This document shows, piece by piece, positions 38,283 to 53,649 of a DNA stretch of 64,000 bases. This stretch comes from Polynucleobacter sp. MWH-Berg-3C6 (GTDB lineage: Bacteria > Pseudomonadota > Gammaproteobacteria > Burkholderiales > Burkholderiaceae): contig NZ_JACVPN010000002.1 of assembly GCF_018881855.1 (NCBI RefSeq), forward strand, positions 186,001 through 250,000. Reading direction: 5' to 3'. The notes beneath the pieces were generated by a model. The model worked only from the letters and a program-made list of their open reading frames with translations. It had not been told where the DNA came from and searched no databases. A program made the position numbers and the translations under genes. How positions within the stretch are numbered: position 1 is the first letter of the stretch; each line of letters begins with the position of its first letter.

Positions 38283-39424
38283 TGAAAGCTACTAATTCCA
38301 TCATTGAGGCATTTCGGGAGCAGGTCCTCAATGCAGCAAGCAATAAAACACAGCTCTCCATTCAAGGTGGCGGCACCAAGTCTTGGTATGGCAACCCTAA
38401 TAATCACGCAAAGCTCAACACTCGAACTTACTCTGGAATCCTGGAATATCAGCCAGAAGAATTAGTGATTACGGCTTGCGCAGGTACGCCCTTGAAAGAA
38501 ATTGAAGCTGCACTGCAAGCAAAAAATCAGATGCTAGCGTTTGAACCGCCCCATTTTGGTGAGCACGCCACTTTTGGTGGTGCCATTGCATCCGGCTTAG
38601 CGGGTCCAAATCGTATTAGCGTTGGCAACTTGCGAGATTTTATTTTAGGTGCGCGCATTCTGGATGGTAAAGGCCAAGATTTATCTTTTGGCGGACAAGT
38701 AATGAAAAACGTCGCAGGCTATGATATTTCACGCTTGATGCCAGGCTCTATGGGCACGCTATCACTTTTACTAGAAGCATCTGTGAAGGTATTGCCTAAA
38801 CCAGCTGCGACCGCAACACTACGTTGCCATATCTCCCAAGAAAAGGCATTACGTAATTTGAATGAGTGGGCCGGTCAACCATTGCCAATGTCAGCAAGCT
38901 GTTGGATTGGGAATGCTGCTGGCGAAGGCCAATTAACGATTCGTTTAGCAGGCGCTGTAGCAGCAATCAAGGCCGCTATTCCATTAATGAGCTCGTTGGT
39001 AAATGCAAGTGAAGTAGATCCTCAATCTGCTGAAGCGTTTTGGCATGATTTACGCGAACATAAGTTATCGGCATTTGAAAATCTCGCCGCCAATCAAACT
39101 CTGTATCGCCTAGCGCTGCCTGCAGCCTGTGGGCCACTCACCATTCCTGGTGCAAGCAATGAAATTGTTTTGGAATGGCACGGTCAACAACGTTGGATTA
39201 AAGCCTCTGGTGATGAAGCTACATTTAAGCTAATCAAACAATTAGTCTCAAGTCATGGTGGGCATGTCACTCGCTTCAAACAAGGCGTAAGCGTCAACCC
39301 TGAATTGCAACGCTTTACTTTACTGAGCGAACAAGCGCACTCCAAAGCACTCGAGCTTGTTCAAGAGCGTCTGAGATCTGCATTCGATCCTGCTGGCGTA
39401 TTTGCAACTAAACGTCTTCCATAA
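38282..39424 (+). CDS. glcE: Glycolate oxidase subunit GlcE
   Basis: Second FAD-binding subunit of glycolate oxidase, a shortened relative of GlcD. 380 residues: SIQGGGTKSWYGNP, FEPPHFGEHATFGGAIASGLAGP and GGQVMKNVAGYDISRLMPGSMGTL are diagnostic. It starts on the TAATG overlap with glcD, so translation is coupled. Glycolate is an abundant algal exudate in fresh water, which fits a planktonic heterotroph (inference). Confidence 0.95.
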   Translation: MKATNSIIEAFREQVLNAASNKTQLSIQGGGTKSWYGNPNNHAKLNTRTYSGILEYQPEELVITACAGTPLKEIEAALQAKNQMLAFEPPHFGEHATFGGAIASGLAGPNRISVGNLRDFILGARILDGKGQDLSFGGQVMKNVAGYDISRLMPGSMGTLSLLLEASVKVLPKPAATATLRCHISQEKALRNLNEWAGQPLPMSASCWIGNAAGEGQLTIRLAGAVAAIKAAIPLMSSLVNASEVDPQSAEAFWHDLREHKLSAFENLAANQTLYRLALPAACGPLTIPGASNEIVLEWHGQQRWIKASGDEATFKLIKQLVSSHGGHVTRFKQGVSVNPELQRFTLLSEQAHSKALELVQERLRSAFDPAGVFATKRLP

Positions 39425-39432
39425 GTATCTCT

Positions 39433-40710
39433 ATGTACACTCAACTTGCCCCCCAATTTGCCAACACTCCAGAAGGTATTGAAGCAGCCCGCATTTTGGG
39501 TAAATGTGTTCACTGTGGTTTTTGTACTGCTACTTGCCCAACCTATCAAATATTGGGTGACGAGCTCGATGGCCCACGCGGTCGGATCTACCTCATTAAG
39601 CAAATGGCTGAAGGTGCGGCCCCCACCGAAAAAACTCGCAACCACTTAGACCGCTGCCTCACTTGTCGTAATTGTGAAAGCACTTGTCCTAGCGGAGTGC
39701 AATACGGCAACTTAGTAGACATTGGCCGTAAATGGGCAGAAGAAAACACGCCGGCACGCCCCCTTGGAGAGCGCTTCACTCGCTGGGCCCTAAAAGAAGG
39801 CTTAACAAAACCAGCATTGTTTAACTCAGCAATGACTTTAGGTCGTCTAGTGCGTCCATTAATGCCAAATGGCATCAAGCGCAAAATTCCAGAAGCTAGG
39901 AATAAAGCTTTGGATAGCTCAACAGATCCTTATGCTAGACCTAATACTCAGCACGAACGCAAAATGCTGATTCTGGAGGGCTGCGTTCAACCAGGTATGT
40001 TGCCCAATATTAATTCAGCAACTGCACGCGTTTTAGACGCATTAAAGATTCAACTCGTTAGTGCTTCAAACGCTACTTGCTGTGGCGCATTACGCTACCA
40101 CTTGAATGATCAAGCGGGTGGGCTAGAGAATGCTAAGCAAAATATTGATGCTTGGTGGCCCTTGGTTGAAAGCGGTGTAGAAGCGATAGTGATGACAGCC
40201 TCTGGTTGTGGCGTCATGGTGAAAGATTATGGTCATCTCTTTGCCGATGACTCTGCATATGCAGCCAAGGCGAAAAAGATTTCTTATCTCACTAAAGATA
40301 TTTCTGAAATCCTGCCAAATCTGCAAAATGAGTTAATTCAGCTCCTGGGTACAGATCAAAAACCTGGTGTGGTTTATCACCCACCCTGCACATTGCAACA
40401 CGGCCAACAAATCCGCGGCAAAGTAGAAGGCTTGTTATCTAGTATTGGCATTGGTGTTCGCCTTTGTGCCGATAGCCATCTGTGCTGTGGTTCTGCGGGC
40501 ACCTATTCAGTAACTCAGCCTGAGCTCTCAGAACAGCTGCGCAAGAATAAGTTAGGCCATTTGAATACGGCCTGCGAAGAATCTGGTGCAGAAGTAATTG
40601 TTTCTGGAAATATTGGGTGCATCACGCATCTTCAACAGGAAGATAAACCAGTACTTCATTGGATTGAAATCGTAGATCAATTGATCAGCAAATTCTCTAA
40701 GGCCCGATGA
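39433..40710 (+). CDS. glcF: Glycolate oxidase iron-sulfur subunit GlcF
   Basis: Electron-transfer subunit of glycolate oxidase. Two [4Fe-4S] ferredoxin motifs occur near the N-terminus, CVHCGFCTATCP and CLTCRNCESTCP, followed by two CCG domains with CCGALRYHLNDQAGG and HPPCTLQHGQQIRG / CCGSAGTYSVTQPELS. 425 residues, normal. It overlaps the PLP-homeostasis gene by four bases (ATGA), so glcDEF is joined to the yggS-proC pair in one run. Confidence 0.96.
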   Translation: MYTQLAPQFANTPEGIEAARILGKCVHCGFCTATCPTYQILGDELDGPRGRIYLIKQMAEGAAPTEKTRNHLDRCLTCRNCESTCPSGVQYGNLVDIGRKWAEENTPARPLGERFTRWALKEGLTKPALFNSAMTLGRLVRPLMPNGIKRKIPEARNKALDSSTDPYARPNTQHERKMLILEGCVQPGMLPNINSATARVLDALKIQLVSASNATCCGALRYHLNDQAGGLENAKQNIDAWWPLVESGVEAIVMTASGCGVMVKDYGHLFADDSAYAAKAKKISYLTKDISEILPNLQNELIQLLGTDQKPGVVYHPPCTLQHGQQIRGKVEGLLSSIGIGVRLCADSHLCCGSAGTYSVTQPELSEQLRKNKLGHLNTACEESGAEVIVSGNIGCITHLQQEDKPVLHWIEIVDQLISKFSKAR

Positions 40711-41432
40711 ATTCAATTGTTGTTAACTTAATGCAGGTACGGCAGCGTATTGAACTTGCTTGTTTAGCAGCAAAGCGTGAGCCTGAAGAGCTTGAACTCT
40801 TAGCAGTCAGTAAAACATTTCCAGCCGCTGCAATTGAAGAGGCTATGCATGCAGGTCAATCTGCTTTTGGCGAAAATTATGTCCAAGAAGCGGTTGAAAA
40901 AATTACTCAGCTCGCTAAATTACGTCCCTGGTTAGTGTGGCACTTCATTGGCCCACTACAAAGCAACAAGACCAGAGAGGTCGCCGAACATTTTGATTGG
41001 GTACACAGTGTTGATCGCCTCAAAATTGCAGAACGTCTATCGGCTCAACGAGGTGAATTTCCCAATCTAGCGGAATTACAACTGTGTGTTCAAGTGAATG
41101 TAAGCGATGAAGATAGCAAAAGCGGAATTCCGCTTTCCGAGGCTGCAGCACTCTGCGATGCCATTGTGAAATTGCCCAATATTGTTCTCAGAGGGTTAAT
41201 GGCCATTCCAGCCCCAAGCACAGACAAGGTAGAACAGCGCAAAGCCTTTGCTCAGGTCCAGGATTGCTTTAAAAAGATTCAAGCGGCTAGATCAACAGAT
41301 TTTAGGTATCAATTTTTTGACACCCTATCGATGGGGATGTCCGATGATCTTGAGGCTGCCATTGCCGAGGGCAGTACCATTGTTCGGGTTGGAACCGCTA
41401 TTTTTGGGAAGCGCGATAAGATTAGCAAATGA
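40707..41432 (+). CDS. YggS family pyridoxal phosphate homeostasis protein
   Basis: PLP-binding protein of the PLPBP/YggS family that buffers free PLP and affects amino acid pools. No catalytic activity is established. The PLP lysine is K36 in LLAVSKTFPA; FGENYVQEA, WHFIGPLQSNKTR and MGMSDDLEAAIAEGSTIVRVGTAIFG complete the pattern. 241 residues. It is coupled on both sides by ATGA overlaps with glcF and proC; yggS next to proC is a common pairing. Confidence 0.96.
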   Translation: MNSIVVNLMQVRQRIELACLAAKREPEELELLAVSKTFPAAAIEEAMHAGQSAFGENYVQEAVEKITQLAKLRPWLVWHFIGPLQSNKTREVAEHFDWVHSVDRLKIAERLSAQRGEFPNLAELQLCVQVNVSDEDSKSGIPLSEAAALCDAIVKLPNIVLRGLMAIPAPSTDKVEQRKAFAQVQDCFKKIQAARSTDFRYQFFDTLSMGMSDDLEAAIAEGSTIVRVGTAIFGKRDKISK

Positions 41433-42298
41433 GCACAAATCAGAACAATCAAAACAACGCCAATGTGCACATCACCTTTATCGGTGGTGGCAATATGGGT
41501 CGCGCACTCATCAGTGGCTTACTGGCCAATGGATTTACCTCTCAGCAGATCTCCGTAGTCGAAGCAAATACAGCAACTGCACTCAAACTACATGAGGACT
41601 TTGGTGTTCAAGGTATCAATGCTTTGGAGCAGGTTGCTTTTGATTTCTCAAAAAATAATGTCGTAGTCATGGCTATCAAGCCTCAGGATTTTAATGTTGT
41701 GGCTAAAGGCTTGGCCGCAAAACTCAAACATGCATCCGCACCTGGCCCACTGATTTTAAGTATTGCTGCTGGTATTCGCTTATCAGACATGAGTCGTTGG
41801 CTTGACCACGCGCGCTGTGTTCGTGCCATGCCCAATACCCCTGCATTAATTGGTAAAGGGATTACTGGCTTATTTGCTGATGCCGCTATCAATGAATCGG
41901 ATCGCAATCTAGCCCAGACTATCTGCAATGCTGTTGGTCAAAGTATTTGGGTGCCTGAAGAAGCACTCATGGATGCTGTTACTGCTGTCTCTGGTAGTGG
42001 CCCTGCTTATGTGTTTGCGTTTTTAGAGGCAATGCAATCAGCTGGAGAGAAATTAGGCTTGGATGCAGCGAGCGCCCGTAAATTAGCATATGCAACCCTC
42101 GAGGGAGCAGCTCAACTCGCACATAACTCTGATGAACATGCTGGCGTACTGCGTGAACGTGTCACCTCTAAAGGTGGTACTACAGCAGCGGCGCTTGAAG
42201 TCATGAAGCAAGAGGGTTGGAACGAGATTCTAGAAAAAGCAATTGCTGCTGCAAATCAACGTGGCAAAGTCATGGGCGATGAACTAGGTAAGAACTAA
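41429..42298 (+). CDS. proC: Pyrroline-5-carboxylate reductase
   Basis: NAD(P)H-dependent last step of proline synthesis. N-terminal Rossmann motif ITFIGGGNMGRALISGLL, the MPNTPALIGKGITGL stretch, the VSGSGPAYVFAFLEAM dimer/active-site helix and the C-terminal TSKGGTTAAALEVM are all conserved. 289 residues; the first 15 are a polar Asn/Gln-rich extension. ATGA overlap with the upstream gene. Convergent with ubiA, 15 bases apart. Confidence 0.97.
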   Translation: MSTNQNNQNNANVHITFIGGGNMGRALISGLLANGFTSQQISVVEANTATALKLHEDFGVQGINALEQVAFDFSKNNVVVMAIKPQDFNVVAKGLAAKLKHASAPGPLILSIAAGIRLSDMSRWLDHARCVRAMPNTPALIGKGITGLFADAAINESDRNLAQTICNAVGQSIWVPEEALMDAVTAVSGSGPAYVFAFLEAMQSAGEKLGLDAASARKLAYATLEGAAQLAHNSDEHAGVLRERVTSKGGTTAAALEVMKQEGWNEILEKAIAAANQRGKVMGDELGKN

Positions 42299-42313
42299 TT
42301 ACCCAGGCAACTC

Positions 42314-43177
42314 TTAGTTCAGACTAAGACCAAGCACAATCCCCAGAAATAAAAATCCACCTAGCCAGTTGTTGTGGCGAAAAGCCGCAAAACACTCTTC
42401 ACGCTTTCGCGTAGAAATAAGTTTCAGGTGATAAATAGCGCAAGCTAAGGCTATGAACCACCCGACTAAAAAGTAATTACTTAAATTGGCTAATTGCGCA
42501 ACCCAAATTTGACTAATGAATAAGATGGCATAGCTCATTGCGATTGCTAAAACATCATATTGGCCGAAGGTAATTGCCGAAGTACGTAAACCTAAGCGCA
42601 GATCATCTTCGCGATCAACCATGGCATAGGCAGTGTCATAGGCTATTGCCCAAAAAATATTCCCTACAAATAAGATCCAGGCTTCTAATGGAATCGAATT
42701 TAAGACGGCGGCATATGCCATAGGGATGCCAAAGCCAAATGCAATGCCCAGAATAGCTTGCGGCATTGCAAAGAAGCGCTTGGTGAATGGATAAATGAAA
42801 GCCACAGCCAATGCAAAAAAGGAAAGTTTCTTGGTGTAATCATTGAGTGGCTGAATGATTGCGAATGCAATCAATGCCAATAGTGCGGCAATTAACACCG
42901 CCTCTTTGCCAGAAATCTTGCCACTTGTCACTGGACGCCCTTGCGTTCTCTGCACATGAAGATCAAAGTCGCGATCCGCATAATCATTCATTGCGCATCC
43001 CGCGCTACGCATCAAGAAAGTACCCACTACGAATATCAATAAGATTTTGGGGTCTGGCATTCCGGCACTAGCCAACCATAAGGCCCATAGCGTTGGCCAT
43101 AAAAGTAATAAGGTGCCAATTGGCTTATCTAGGCGTATGAGATAAGCGTACGAGGTTAGACGATCATTTAAAGACAT
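42314..43177 (-). CDS. ubiA: 4-hydroxybenzoate octaprenyltransferase
   Basis: Integral membrane prenyltransferase attaching the polyprenyl tail to 4-hydroxybenzoate in ubiquinone synthesis. The first Asp-rich motif is NDYADRDFD, the second [34 protein letters not shown] is the usual first helix. 287 residues with about nine hydrophobic segments. It follows recG by ten bases on the same strand. No chorismate lyase gene (ubiC) is adjacent. Confidence 0.97.
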   Translation of the reverse strand: MSLNDRLTSYAYLIRLDKPIGTLLLLWPTLWALWLASAGMPDPKILLIFVVGTFLMRSAGCAMNDYADRDFDLHVQRTQGRPVTSGKISGKEAVLIAALLALIAFAIIQPLNDYTKKLSFFALAVAFIYPFTKRFFAMPQAILGIAFGFGIPMAYAAVLNSIPLEAWILFVGNIFWAIAYDTAYAMVDREDDLRLGLRTSAITFGQYDVLAIAMSYAILFISQIWVAQLANLSNYFLVGWFIALACAIYHLKLISTRKREECFAAFRHNNWLGGFLFLGIVLGLSLN

Positions 43178-43187
43178 GAGGTAATTA

Positions 43188-45254
43188 TCACGCCTTTAAA
43201 AATTCAGCGCGAGATCCTAGCCAACGCTCTAGATGGCGCTCCACTAGGTCTGTATGGTCTGCCAATAAGCGCTCGGCTGCTTGTTGAGCCAACTCAATCA
43301 ACCAAGCATCGCGCTGCAAATCGACAAATCGCAACATGGCATCCCCAGATTGCTTGGCCCCGAGTAATTCGCCAGGACCACGCAAGGAAAGATCACGCTC
43401 TGCGATAACAAATCCATCAGATACCTCACGTAAAGTTTGCAGACGCTCTTTAGCGGCCATCGACAAGGGCTCCGCATACATCAAGATACAAACCGAATCG
43501 GCTGAACCGCGCCCCACACGTCCACGCAATTGATGAATTTGAGCATAGCCAAAGCGCTCAGCATGCTCGATCACCATTAATGCTGCATTGGGAACATCGA
43601 CGCCCACCTCAATCACTGTAGTGGCAACTAATAACTGGATTTCATTTGCTTTGAATGCAGCCATGACCGCTGCTTTTTCTTCAGCCTTTAAGCGACCGTG
43701 CACTAAGCCCACTTTAAAATCTGGCAAAGCCTGCGTCAGCTGCTCAAAACTCTCAACTGCAGTTTGTAATTGCAAAGCCTCAGATTCTTCAATCAAGGGG
43801 CAAACCCAATAGGCTTGCAGTCCTTTAGATAGCCAACTTTGTAAGCCACCAATGACCTCATCACGACGAGTCGCCTTGACCACCTTAGTAGTAATTGGCT
43901 TACGGCCAGGGGGCAGCTCGTCAATGACAGACACATCGAGATCTGCGTAATAGGTCATTGCCAATGTTCTAGGAATTGGTGTTGCCGACATCATTAATTG
44001 ATGGCAATAGAACAATTCGGATCCAAGTCTTTGCTGTATTTCTAGGCGCTGTCTGACTCCAAAGCGATGTTGCTCATCAATCACTGCCAAACCTAGCTTG
44101 GAAAAACTCACGCTCTCCTGAATCAGTGCGTGAGTACCAATAATGAGTTGAGCTTGCCCACTCTCAATCATTTCTTGAGCTAACCTTTTTTCTTTTGCCT
44201 TCAAGCTGCCAGACAACCAAGCAATGCTCACACCTAATGGCTCAAACCATTCTTTCATTTTTAAGTAATGCTGCTCAGCTAAGATTTCAGTAGGCGCCAT
44301 CACTGCAGCTTGATAGCCATGATCCATTACGCGCGCTGCCGCTAAGGCTGCCACTACTGTCTTGCCGCTACCCACATCTCCTTGCAGGAGTCGATTCATC
44401 GGAAATGAGTTCTCTAGATCTTTGCTGATCTCTGACCAAACACGACCCTGCGCACCGGTTAATTGAAAAGGCAAGGCTTTCAGTAAGCCAGCCTCCAGAC
44501 TTTGCTCTTTTGATGGCTTTGTAAAGCTCGGAGCATGCCGTTCTCTTCGAATCGCATGAGCACGTTTCAAAGAAATTTGTTGCGCGAGTAATTCTTCGAA
44601 CTGCACGCGGCGCCATGCAGGATCTGTGCGCTCCAACAATGCTTGAGTATCCGCATCGGCAGGGGGCTGATGCAAATAGGTAATAGCAGCTTGCAGGCTT
44701 GGCCAATCATTACTTGGAAGCAGTTCTGTCATTAACTTCTTGGGTAAAAACTCGGCCAAACTATCTCGCAAGCTTGGATCGCGTAAAGCCTGCGCAACCG
44801 CTTTACGAATGACTGTTTGTGAAACACCAGCACTTGCTGGATAGACTGGGGTCAGACTCATTGGTAATGGTGCATCTGCTGCCACAGCCTTAACAGTGGG
44901 GTGGACCATTTCTGGACCCTGAAATCCTTCACGCACTTCACCACGAACTCGAATATGCGCACCTACCGCCATTTGCTTTTGCTGGCTTGGGTAGAAATTG
45001 AGGAAACGTAGCTGCAAAGTTGCGGTGTCATCTTCAATGGTCACCAGCATCTGCCTTCTGGGTCTAAATAAGACCTGATTTCGGATCACCACCCCCTGAG
45101 TCTGGGCGGAACTAAACCTACCCTGATTTAAGGCTTCTTCAATCGTGAATAGCTCAGTCTCATCTTCATAGCGGGATGGAAGATGCAAAGCAAGGGCCAT
45201 AGGGCTGTCTAAACCCATTTTTTGGAGTGTGCTTGGCGCTTGTTTGGTAGTCAT
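43188..45254 (-). CDS. recG: ATP-dependent DNA helicase RecG
   Basis: Branch-migrating helicase that remodels stalled forks and recombination intermediates. Motif I GDVGSGKT, motif [13 protein letters not shown], motif [16 protein letters not shown], motif [11 protein letters not shown]. The N-terminal wedge OB-fold precedes them ([19 protein letters not shown]). 688 residues, full length. The ATG at 45254 lies 30 bases from the divergent queA start; TAGATT ends six bases upstream of it. Upstream member of a recG-ubiA pair. Confidence 0.97.
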   Translation of the reverse strand: MTTKQAPSTLQKMGLDSPMALALHLPSRYEDETELFTIEEALNQGRFSSAQTQGVVIRNQVLFRPRRQMLVTIEDDTATLQLRFLNFYPSQQKQMAVGAHIRVRGEVREGFQGPEMVHPTVKAVAADAPLPMSLTPVYPASAGVSQTVIRKAVAQALRDPSLRDSLAEFLPKKLMTELLPSNDWPSLQAAITYLHQPPADADTQALLERTDPAWRRVQFEELLAQQISLKRAHAIRRERHAPSFTKPSKEQSLEAGLLKALPFQLTGAQGRVWSEISKDLENSFPMNRLLQGDVGSGKTVVAALAAARVMDHGYQAAVMAPTEILAEQHYLKMKEWFEPLGVSIAWLSGSLKAKEKRLAQEMIESGQAQLIIGTHALIQESVSFSKLGLAVIDEQHRFGVRQRLEIQQRLGSELFYCHQLMMSATPIPRTLAMTYYADLDVSVIDELPPGRKPITTKVVKATRRDEVIGGLQSWLSKGLQAYWVCPLIEESEALQLQTAVESFEQLTQALPDFKVGLVHGRLKAEEKAAVMAAFKANEIQLLVATTVIEVGVDVPNAALMVIEHAERFGYAQIHQLRGRVGRGSADSVCILMYAEPLSMAAKERLQTLREVSDGFVIAERDLSLRGPGELLGAKQSGDAMLRFVDLQRDAWLIELAQQAAERLLADHTDLVERHLERWLGSRAEFLKA

Positions 45255-45284
45255 CGTTAAAATCTAATACCTGATGGTAATGCT

Positions 45285-47485
<2,201 letters not shown>

Positions 47486-47616
47486 TAGCCCTCCGGGGCC
47501 TATACCTTTCCAAATCACCTCCAAAGCCCCACACAGTTTAGAATTGCGGGTTTACGGCTTTACTTAAAAGCCTAAAACTGAAGCAGTTTCCAAATAGTCT
47601 TTAACGGAGGTTTTGT

Positions 47617-47943
47617 ATGTGGATTAGTAACGCTTTTGCCCAAGCCCCAGCTGCGGGTCCAGATTCTGGTGGCTTAATGAGCTTCCTGCCATTGGTTTTG
47701 ATGTTTGCAGTTTTGTACTTCATCATGATTCGCCCACAAATGAAGCGTCAAAAAGAAACTAAAGCCATGCTCGAAGCATTAGCAGTTGGTGATGAAGTTG
47801 TGACTATTGGCGGCATCATGGGCAAAGTAACAGCACAGAAAGATGCAGTGGTTACTGTTGAAATTTCTGCTGGCACTGAAGTGCAACTCCAAAAAGCTGC
47901 GATCACCACAGTGTTGCCTAAAGGCACACTGAAGTCTGCTTAA
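47617..47943 (+). CDS. yajC: Preprotein translocase subunit YajC
   Basis: Small single-pass inner-membrane protein associated with SecDF. One transmembrane helix (about residues 23-43, FLPLVLMFAVLYFIMIRP) follows a short Ala/Pro-rich N-terminus, then QMKRQKETKAMLEALAVGDEVVTIGGIMGKV. 108 residues. The ribosome-binding site ACGGAGGTTTT before the ATG is very strong. The 131-base gap upstream may hold a promoter of its own. Heads a yajC-secD-secF cluster. Confidence 0.97.
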   Translation: MWISNAFAQAPAAGPDSGGLMSFLPLVLMFAVLYFIMIRPQMKRQKETKAMLEALAVGDEVVTIGGIMGKVTAQKDAVVTVEISAGTEVQLQKAAITTVLPKGTLKSA

Positions 47944-47968
47944 TACCTTTGTTTAAAAGTATCTCAAT

Positions 47969-49828
47969 ATGAATCGCTACCCTCTCTGGAAATATTTAGT
48001 TATCGCCGTTGCTTTACTCATCGGTGGACTATATTCATTACCGAATTTCTATGGTGAGGCTCCAGCGGTTCAGATCTCGTCCGCCAAACCAACCATCAAG
48101 GTTGATTTGGCGACACAAGCCCGCGTTGAAAAGATTTTGTCTGATGCCAGCATCAGTAATACCGGCATCTTCTTTGAAAACGCAAATAATGTAGGCTCCA
48201 TCAAAATTCGTTTCAACAATACCGACATTCAACTACGTGCACGCGATCTATTGCAGCAAAAGATTAACGTCGATCAGAATGAGCCGAATTTCACAGTGGC
48301 TTTAAATCTTTTATCGAATACGCCAGACTGGTTAAATTCAATAAACGCCCTACCAATGCCTTTAGGTCTTGACTTGCGCGGTGGCGTTTACTTCCTGCTT
48401 CAGGTCGATATGAAAGGCGCAGTTCAAAAGAAGGTTACTTCTTTGGCAACTGATATTCGTACCCAATTGCGCGATAAAAATATTCGTCACCAAGGTATTG
48501 AGCGTGGCGTAGATAACATCACGATTAATTTTGGTAGCACTGCTGATGCTGACGCAGCTCGCACAGCGCTCCAATCCGCCCAACCCGAACTAACTTGGCA
48601 AGTAAAACCAACAGGTCTATCGCCAAAATTACTAGGTGAATTTAAACCAACGGCATTAAAAGAAATCCAAGATAACGCCGTTAAACAAAACATCATCACT
48701 CTGAATAAGCGAGTGAATGAGTTAGCAGTTAAAGAGCCAGTGATTCAACAACAAGGTGCTGAACGCATCGTGGTGCAATTGCCTGGTGTTCAAGATACTG
48801 CACGTGCTAAAGATATTATTGGTCGTACTGCAACCTTGGAGTCTCGCTTAGCTGATCCACTCGTTTCAACAATTGGCATTGGCGAGACGCCACCTCCAGG
48901 CATGGATACCTTCCGCTTTGGAGAAAATCGTTTAGGTGTATTTAAGAAGTCAGTCATCTTCAGCGGTGATCGCATTACTGATGCAAGTGCAGGCTTTGAT
49001 CAAAACCAACGTCCTGCCGTAAACATCTCTTTGGATGCAGCTGGTGGCCGCGTAATGCAAGAAGTGACGCGTGAGAACATTGGCAAGCCCATGGGTATGA
49101 TTCTGTTTGAAAAAGGCAAGGGTGAAGTATTGACTATTGCCACCATTCAGAGTGAATTCGGTTCTAAGTTTCAGATTACAGGTCAGCCTACTACTGCCAG
49201 CGCTAATGACTTGGCCCTCTTACTGCGCGCAGGTTCTTTGGCTGCTCCAATGGAAATTATTGAAGAGCGCACGATTGGACCAAGCTTAGGTGCAGAGAAT
49301 ATTGAAAAAGGTTTCAAGTCACTCTTGATCGGCTTTGGCGCAATCGCTATTTTCATGATGGCTTACTACTTATTGTTTGGCACATTCTCCGTCATTGCAT
49401 TGGCTGTGAACTTACTCCTGCTGATTTCTGTGCTGTCGATGCTACAAGCCACACTCACTTTGCCAGGCATCGCCGCGATGGCCCTAGCACTTGGTATGGC
49501 GATTGACTCCAACGTATTGATTAACGAACGTATTCGTGAAGAGCTGCGCAATGGTGCTGCGCCACAGACTGCTATTGCAGTTGGCTTCGATAAAGCTTGG
49601 GCAACGATTTTGGACTCCAACGTAACAACCTTGATTGCTGGTCTTGCGCTCTTAGCATTTGGCTCTGGTCCAATCAAAGGCTTTGCAGTGGTTCATTGTT
49701 TAGGTATTTTGACTTCGATGTTCTCGGCTGTCTTCTTCTCGCGCGGTCTTGTCAACCTCTGGTACGGCAGACACAAGAAGGTTCAAAAACTCGCTATTGG
49801 CCAAGTTTGGCGACCACAGGAGAAATAA
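47969..49828 (+). CDS. secD: Protein translocase subunit SecD
   Basis: RND-family membrane protein that with SecF uses the proton-motive force to help pull secreted proteins across the membrane. One N-terminal helix (KYLVIAVALLIGGLYSLPNFY), a large periplasmic part with LGLDLRGGVYFLLQVD and VVQLPGVQDTARAKDIIG, then five C-terminal helices ending AMALALGMAIDSNVLINERI and TSMFSAVFFSRGL. 619 residues, full. secF starts three bases after the stop. Confidence 0.98.
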   Translation: MNRYPLWKYLVIAVALLIGGLYSLPNFYGEAPAVQISSAKPTIKVDLATQARVEKILSDASISNTGIFFENANNVGSIKIRFNNTDIQLRARDLLQQKINVDQNEPNFTVALNLLSNTPDWLNSINALPMPLGLDLRGGVYFLLQVDMKGAVQKKVTSLATDIRTQLRDKNIRHQGIERGVDNITINFGSTADADAARTALQSAQPELTWQVKPTGLSPKLLGEFKPTALKEIQDNAVKQNIITLNKRVNELAVKEPVIQQQGAERIVVQLPGVQDTARAKDIIGRTATLESRLADPLVSTIGIGETPPPGMDTFRFGENRLGVFKKSVIFSGDRITDASAGFDQNQRPAVNISLDAAGGRVMQEVTRENIGKPMGMILFEKGKGEVLTIATIQSEFGSKFQITGQPTTASANDLALLLRAGSLAAPMEIIEERTIGPSLGAENIEKGFKSLLIGFGAIAIFMMAYYLLFGTFSVIALAVNLLLLISVLSMLQATLTLPGIAAMALALGMAIDSNVLINERIREELRNGAAPQTAIAVGFDKAWATILDSNVTTLIAGLALLAFGSGPIKGFAVVHCLGILTSMFSAVFFSRGLVNLWYGRHKKVQKLAIGQVWRPQEK

Positions 49829-49831
49829 GCC

Positions 49832-50806
49832 ATGGAATTTTTCCGGATCAAAAAAGACATTCCTTTCATGCGCCATGCATTGGCGCTCAATGCGATTTCT
49901 TTAATCACCTTCTTAGCTGCAGTCTTCTTCTTGTGGCATAACGGCCTGCACCTCTCAATTGAGTTTACCGGCGGCACGGTAATGGAAGTGAGCTACCCTC
50001 AAGCTGCGCCACTGGACTCCATTCGCACGAAGGTTGAGAAGCTGGGTTATGCCGATACGCAGATTCAGAATTTTGGTAGTTCACGTGACATCATGATTCG
50101 CCTGCCTTTGCAAAAAGATACTGAAGGCAAACTCATTTCCTCTGCAGACCAAAGCGCAGCAGTAATGCAAGCGCTTGAGCCTGCCAGCACAGGCGCCAAA
50201 CTTCAACGCGTCGAGTTTGTAGGTCCTCAGGTAGGTGAAGAGCTGGCTTTAGATGGCTTGAAGGCCTTAATTTTTGTGATCATCGGCATTGTCATCTACC
50301 TCTCTTTCCGCTTTGAGTGGAAATTTGCTCTGGCCGGCATCATCGCAAACTTGCACGACATCGTGATCATCTTGGGTTTCTTTGCTTTTTTCCAATGGGA
50401 GTTCTCACTCTCTGTCTTGGCAGCAGTCCTAGCAGTTCTGGGTTACTCCGTGAACGAATCTGTGGTGATCTTTGACCGTATTCGCGAAAACTTCCGCAAG
50501 TACCGCAAGATGGATACTCGCGAAATTATTGACAACGCAATTACCAGCACAATCAGCCGCACCGTAATTACTCACGGCAGTACTGAGATGATGGTCTTGG
50601 CTATGCTGATTTTTGGTGGCCCGACCCTCTTCTACTTTGCGCTAGCACTGACCATTGGTATTTTGTTTGGTATTTACTCTTCCGTATTCGTAGCTGCTGC
50701 TTTAGCTATGTGGCTTGGAGTAACATGCGAAGATTTGGCAAAGAGTGACAAAAAGCCAGATGACAATGCACGCAATGACGACCCGAATTTCGGGGCGCGT
50801 GTTTAA
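49832..50806 (+). CDS. secF: Protein translocase subunit SecF
   Basis: Partner of SecD, six helices. The N-terminal motif LSIEFTGGTVMEVSY, the D-helix LANLHDIVIILGFFAFF, and GYSVNESVVIFDRIRENFRK are conserved; 324 residues. The C-terminal tail DKKPDDNARNDDPNFGA is cytoplasmic and charged. A short CCCGA / TCGGG inverted repeat lies near its end. waaA converges on it with five bases between the stop codons. Confidence 0.98.
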   Translation: MEFFRIKKDIPFMRHALALNAISLITFLAAVFFLWHNGLHLSIEFTGGTVMEVSYPQAAPLDSIRTKVEKLGYADTQIQNFGSSRDIMIRLPLQKDTEGKLISSADQSAAVMQALEPASTGAKLQRVEFVGPQVGEELALDGLKALIFVIIGIVIYLSFRFEWKFALAGIIANLHDIVIILGFFAFFQWEFSLSVLAAVLAVLGYSVNESVVIFDRIRENFRKYRKMDTREIIDNAITSTISRTVITHGSTEMMVLAMLIFGGPTLFYFALALTIGILFGIYSSVFVAAALAMWLGVTCEDLAKSDKKPDDNARNDDPNFGARV

Positions 50807-50811
50807 GTCAA

Positions 50812-53612
<2,801 letters not shown>

Positions 53613-53637
53613 TCAAGCAGGCCCCCATTAGGATGGC

Positions 53638-53643
53638 TATACT
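53638..53643 (+). promoter_or_regulatory. -10-like hexamer of the glutathione S-transferase gene
   Basis: TATACT (five of six matches) ends six bases before the ATG at 53650. No convincing -35. Another candidate for a leaderless transcript. Confidence 0.35.
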
Positions 53644-53649
53644 GTGCCC

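Noticed and set aside
42313..42328. CTTAGT / ACTAAG hairpin at the proC-ubiA junction as a terminator
   Set aside because: Only six A/T-rich base pairs and no T tract; too weak to list.
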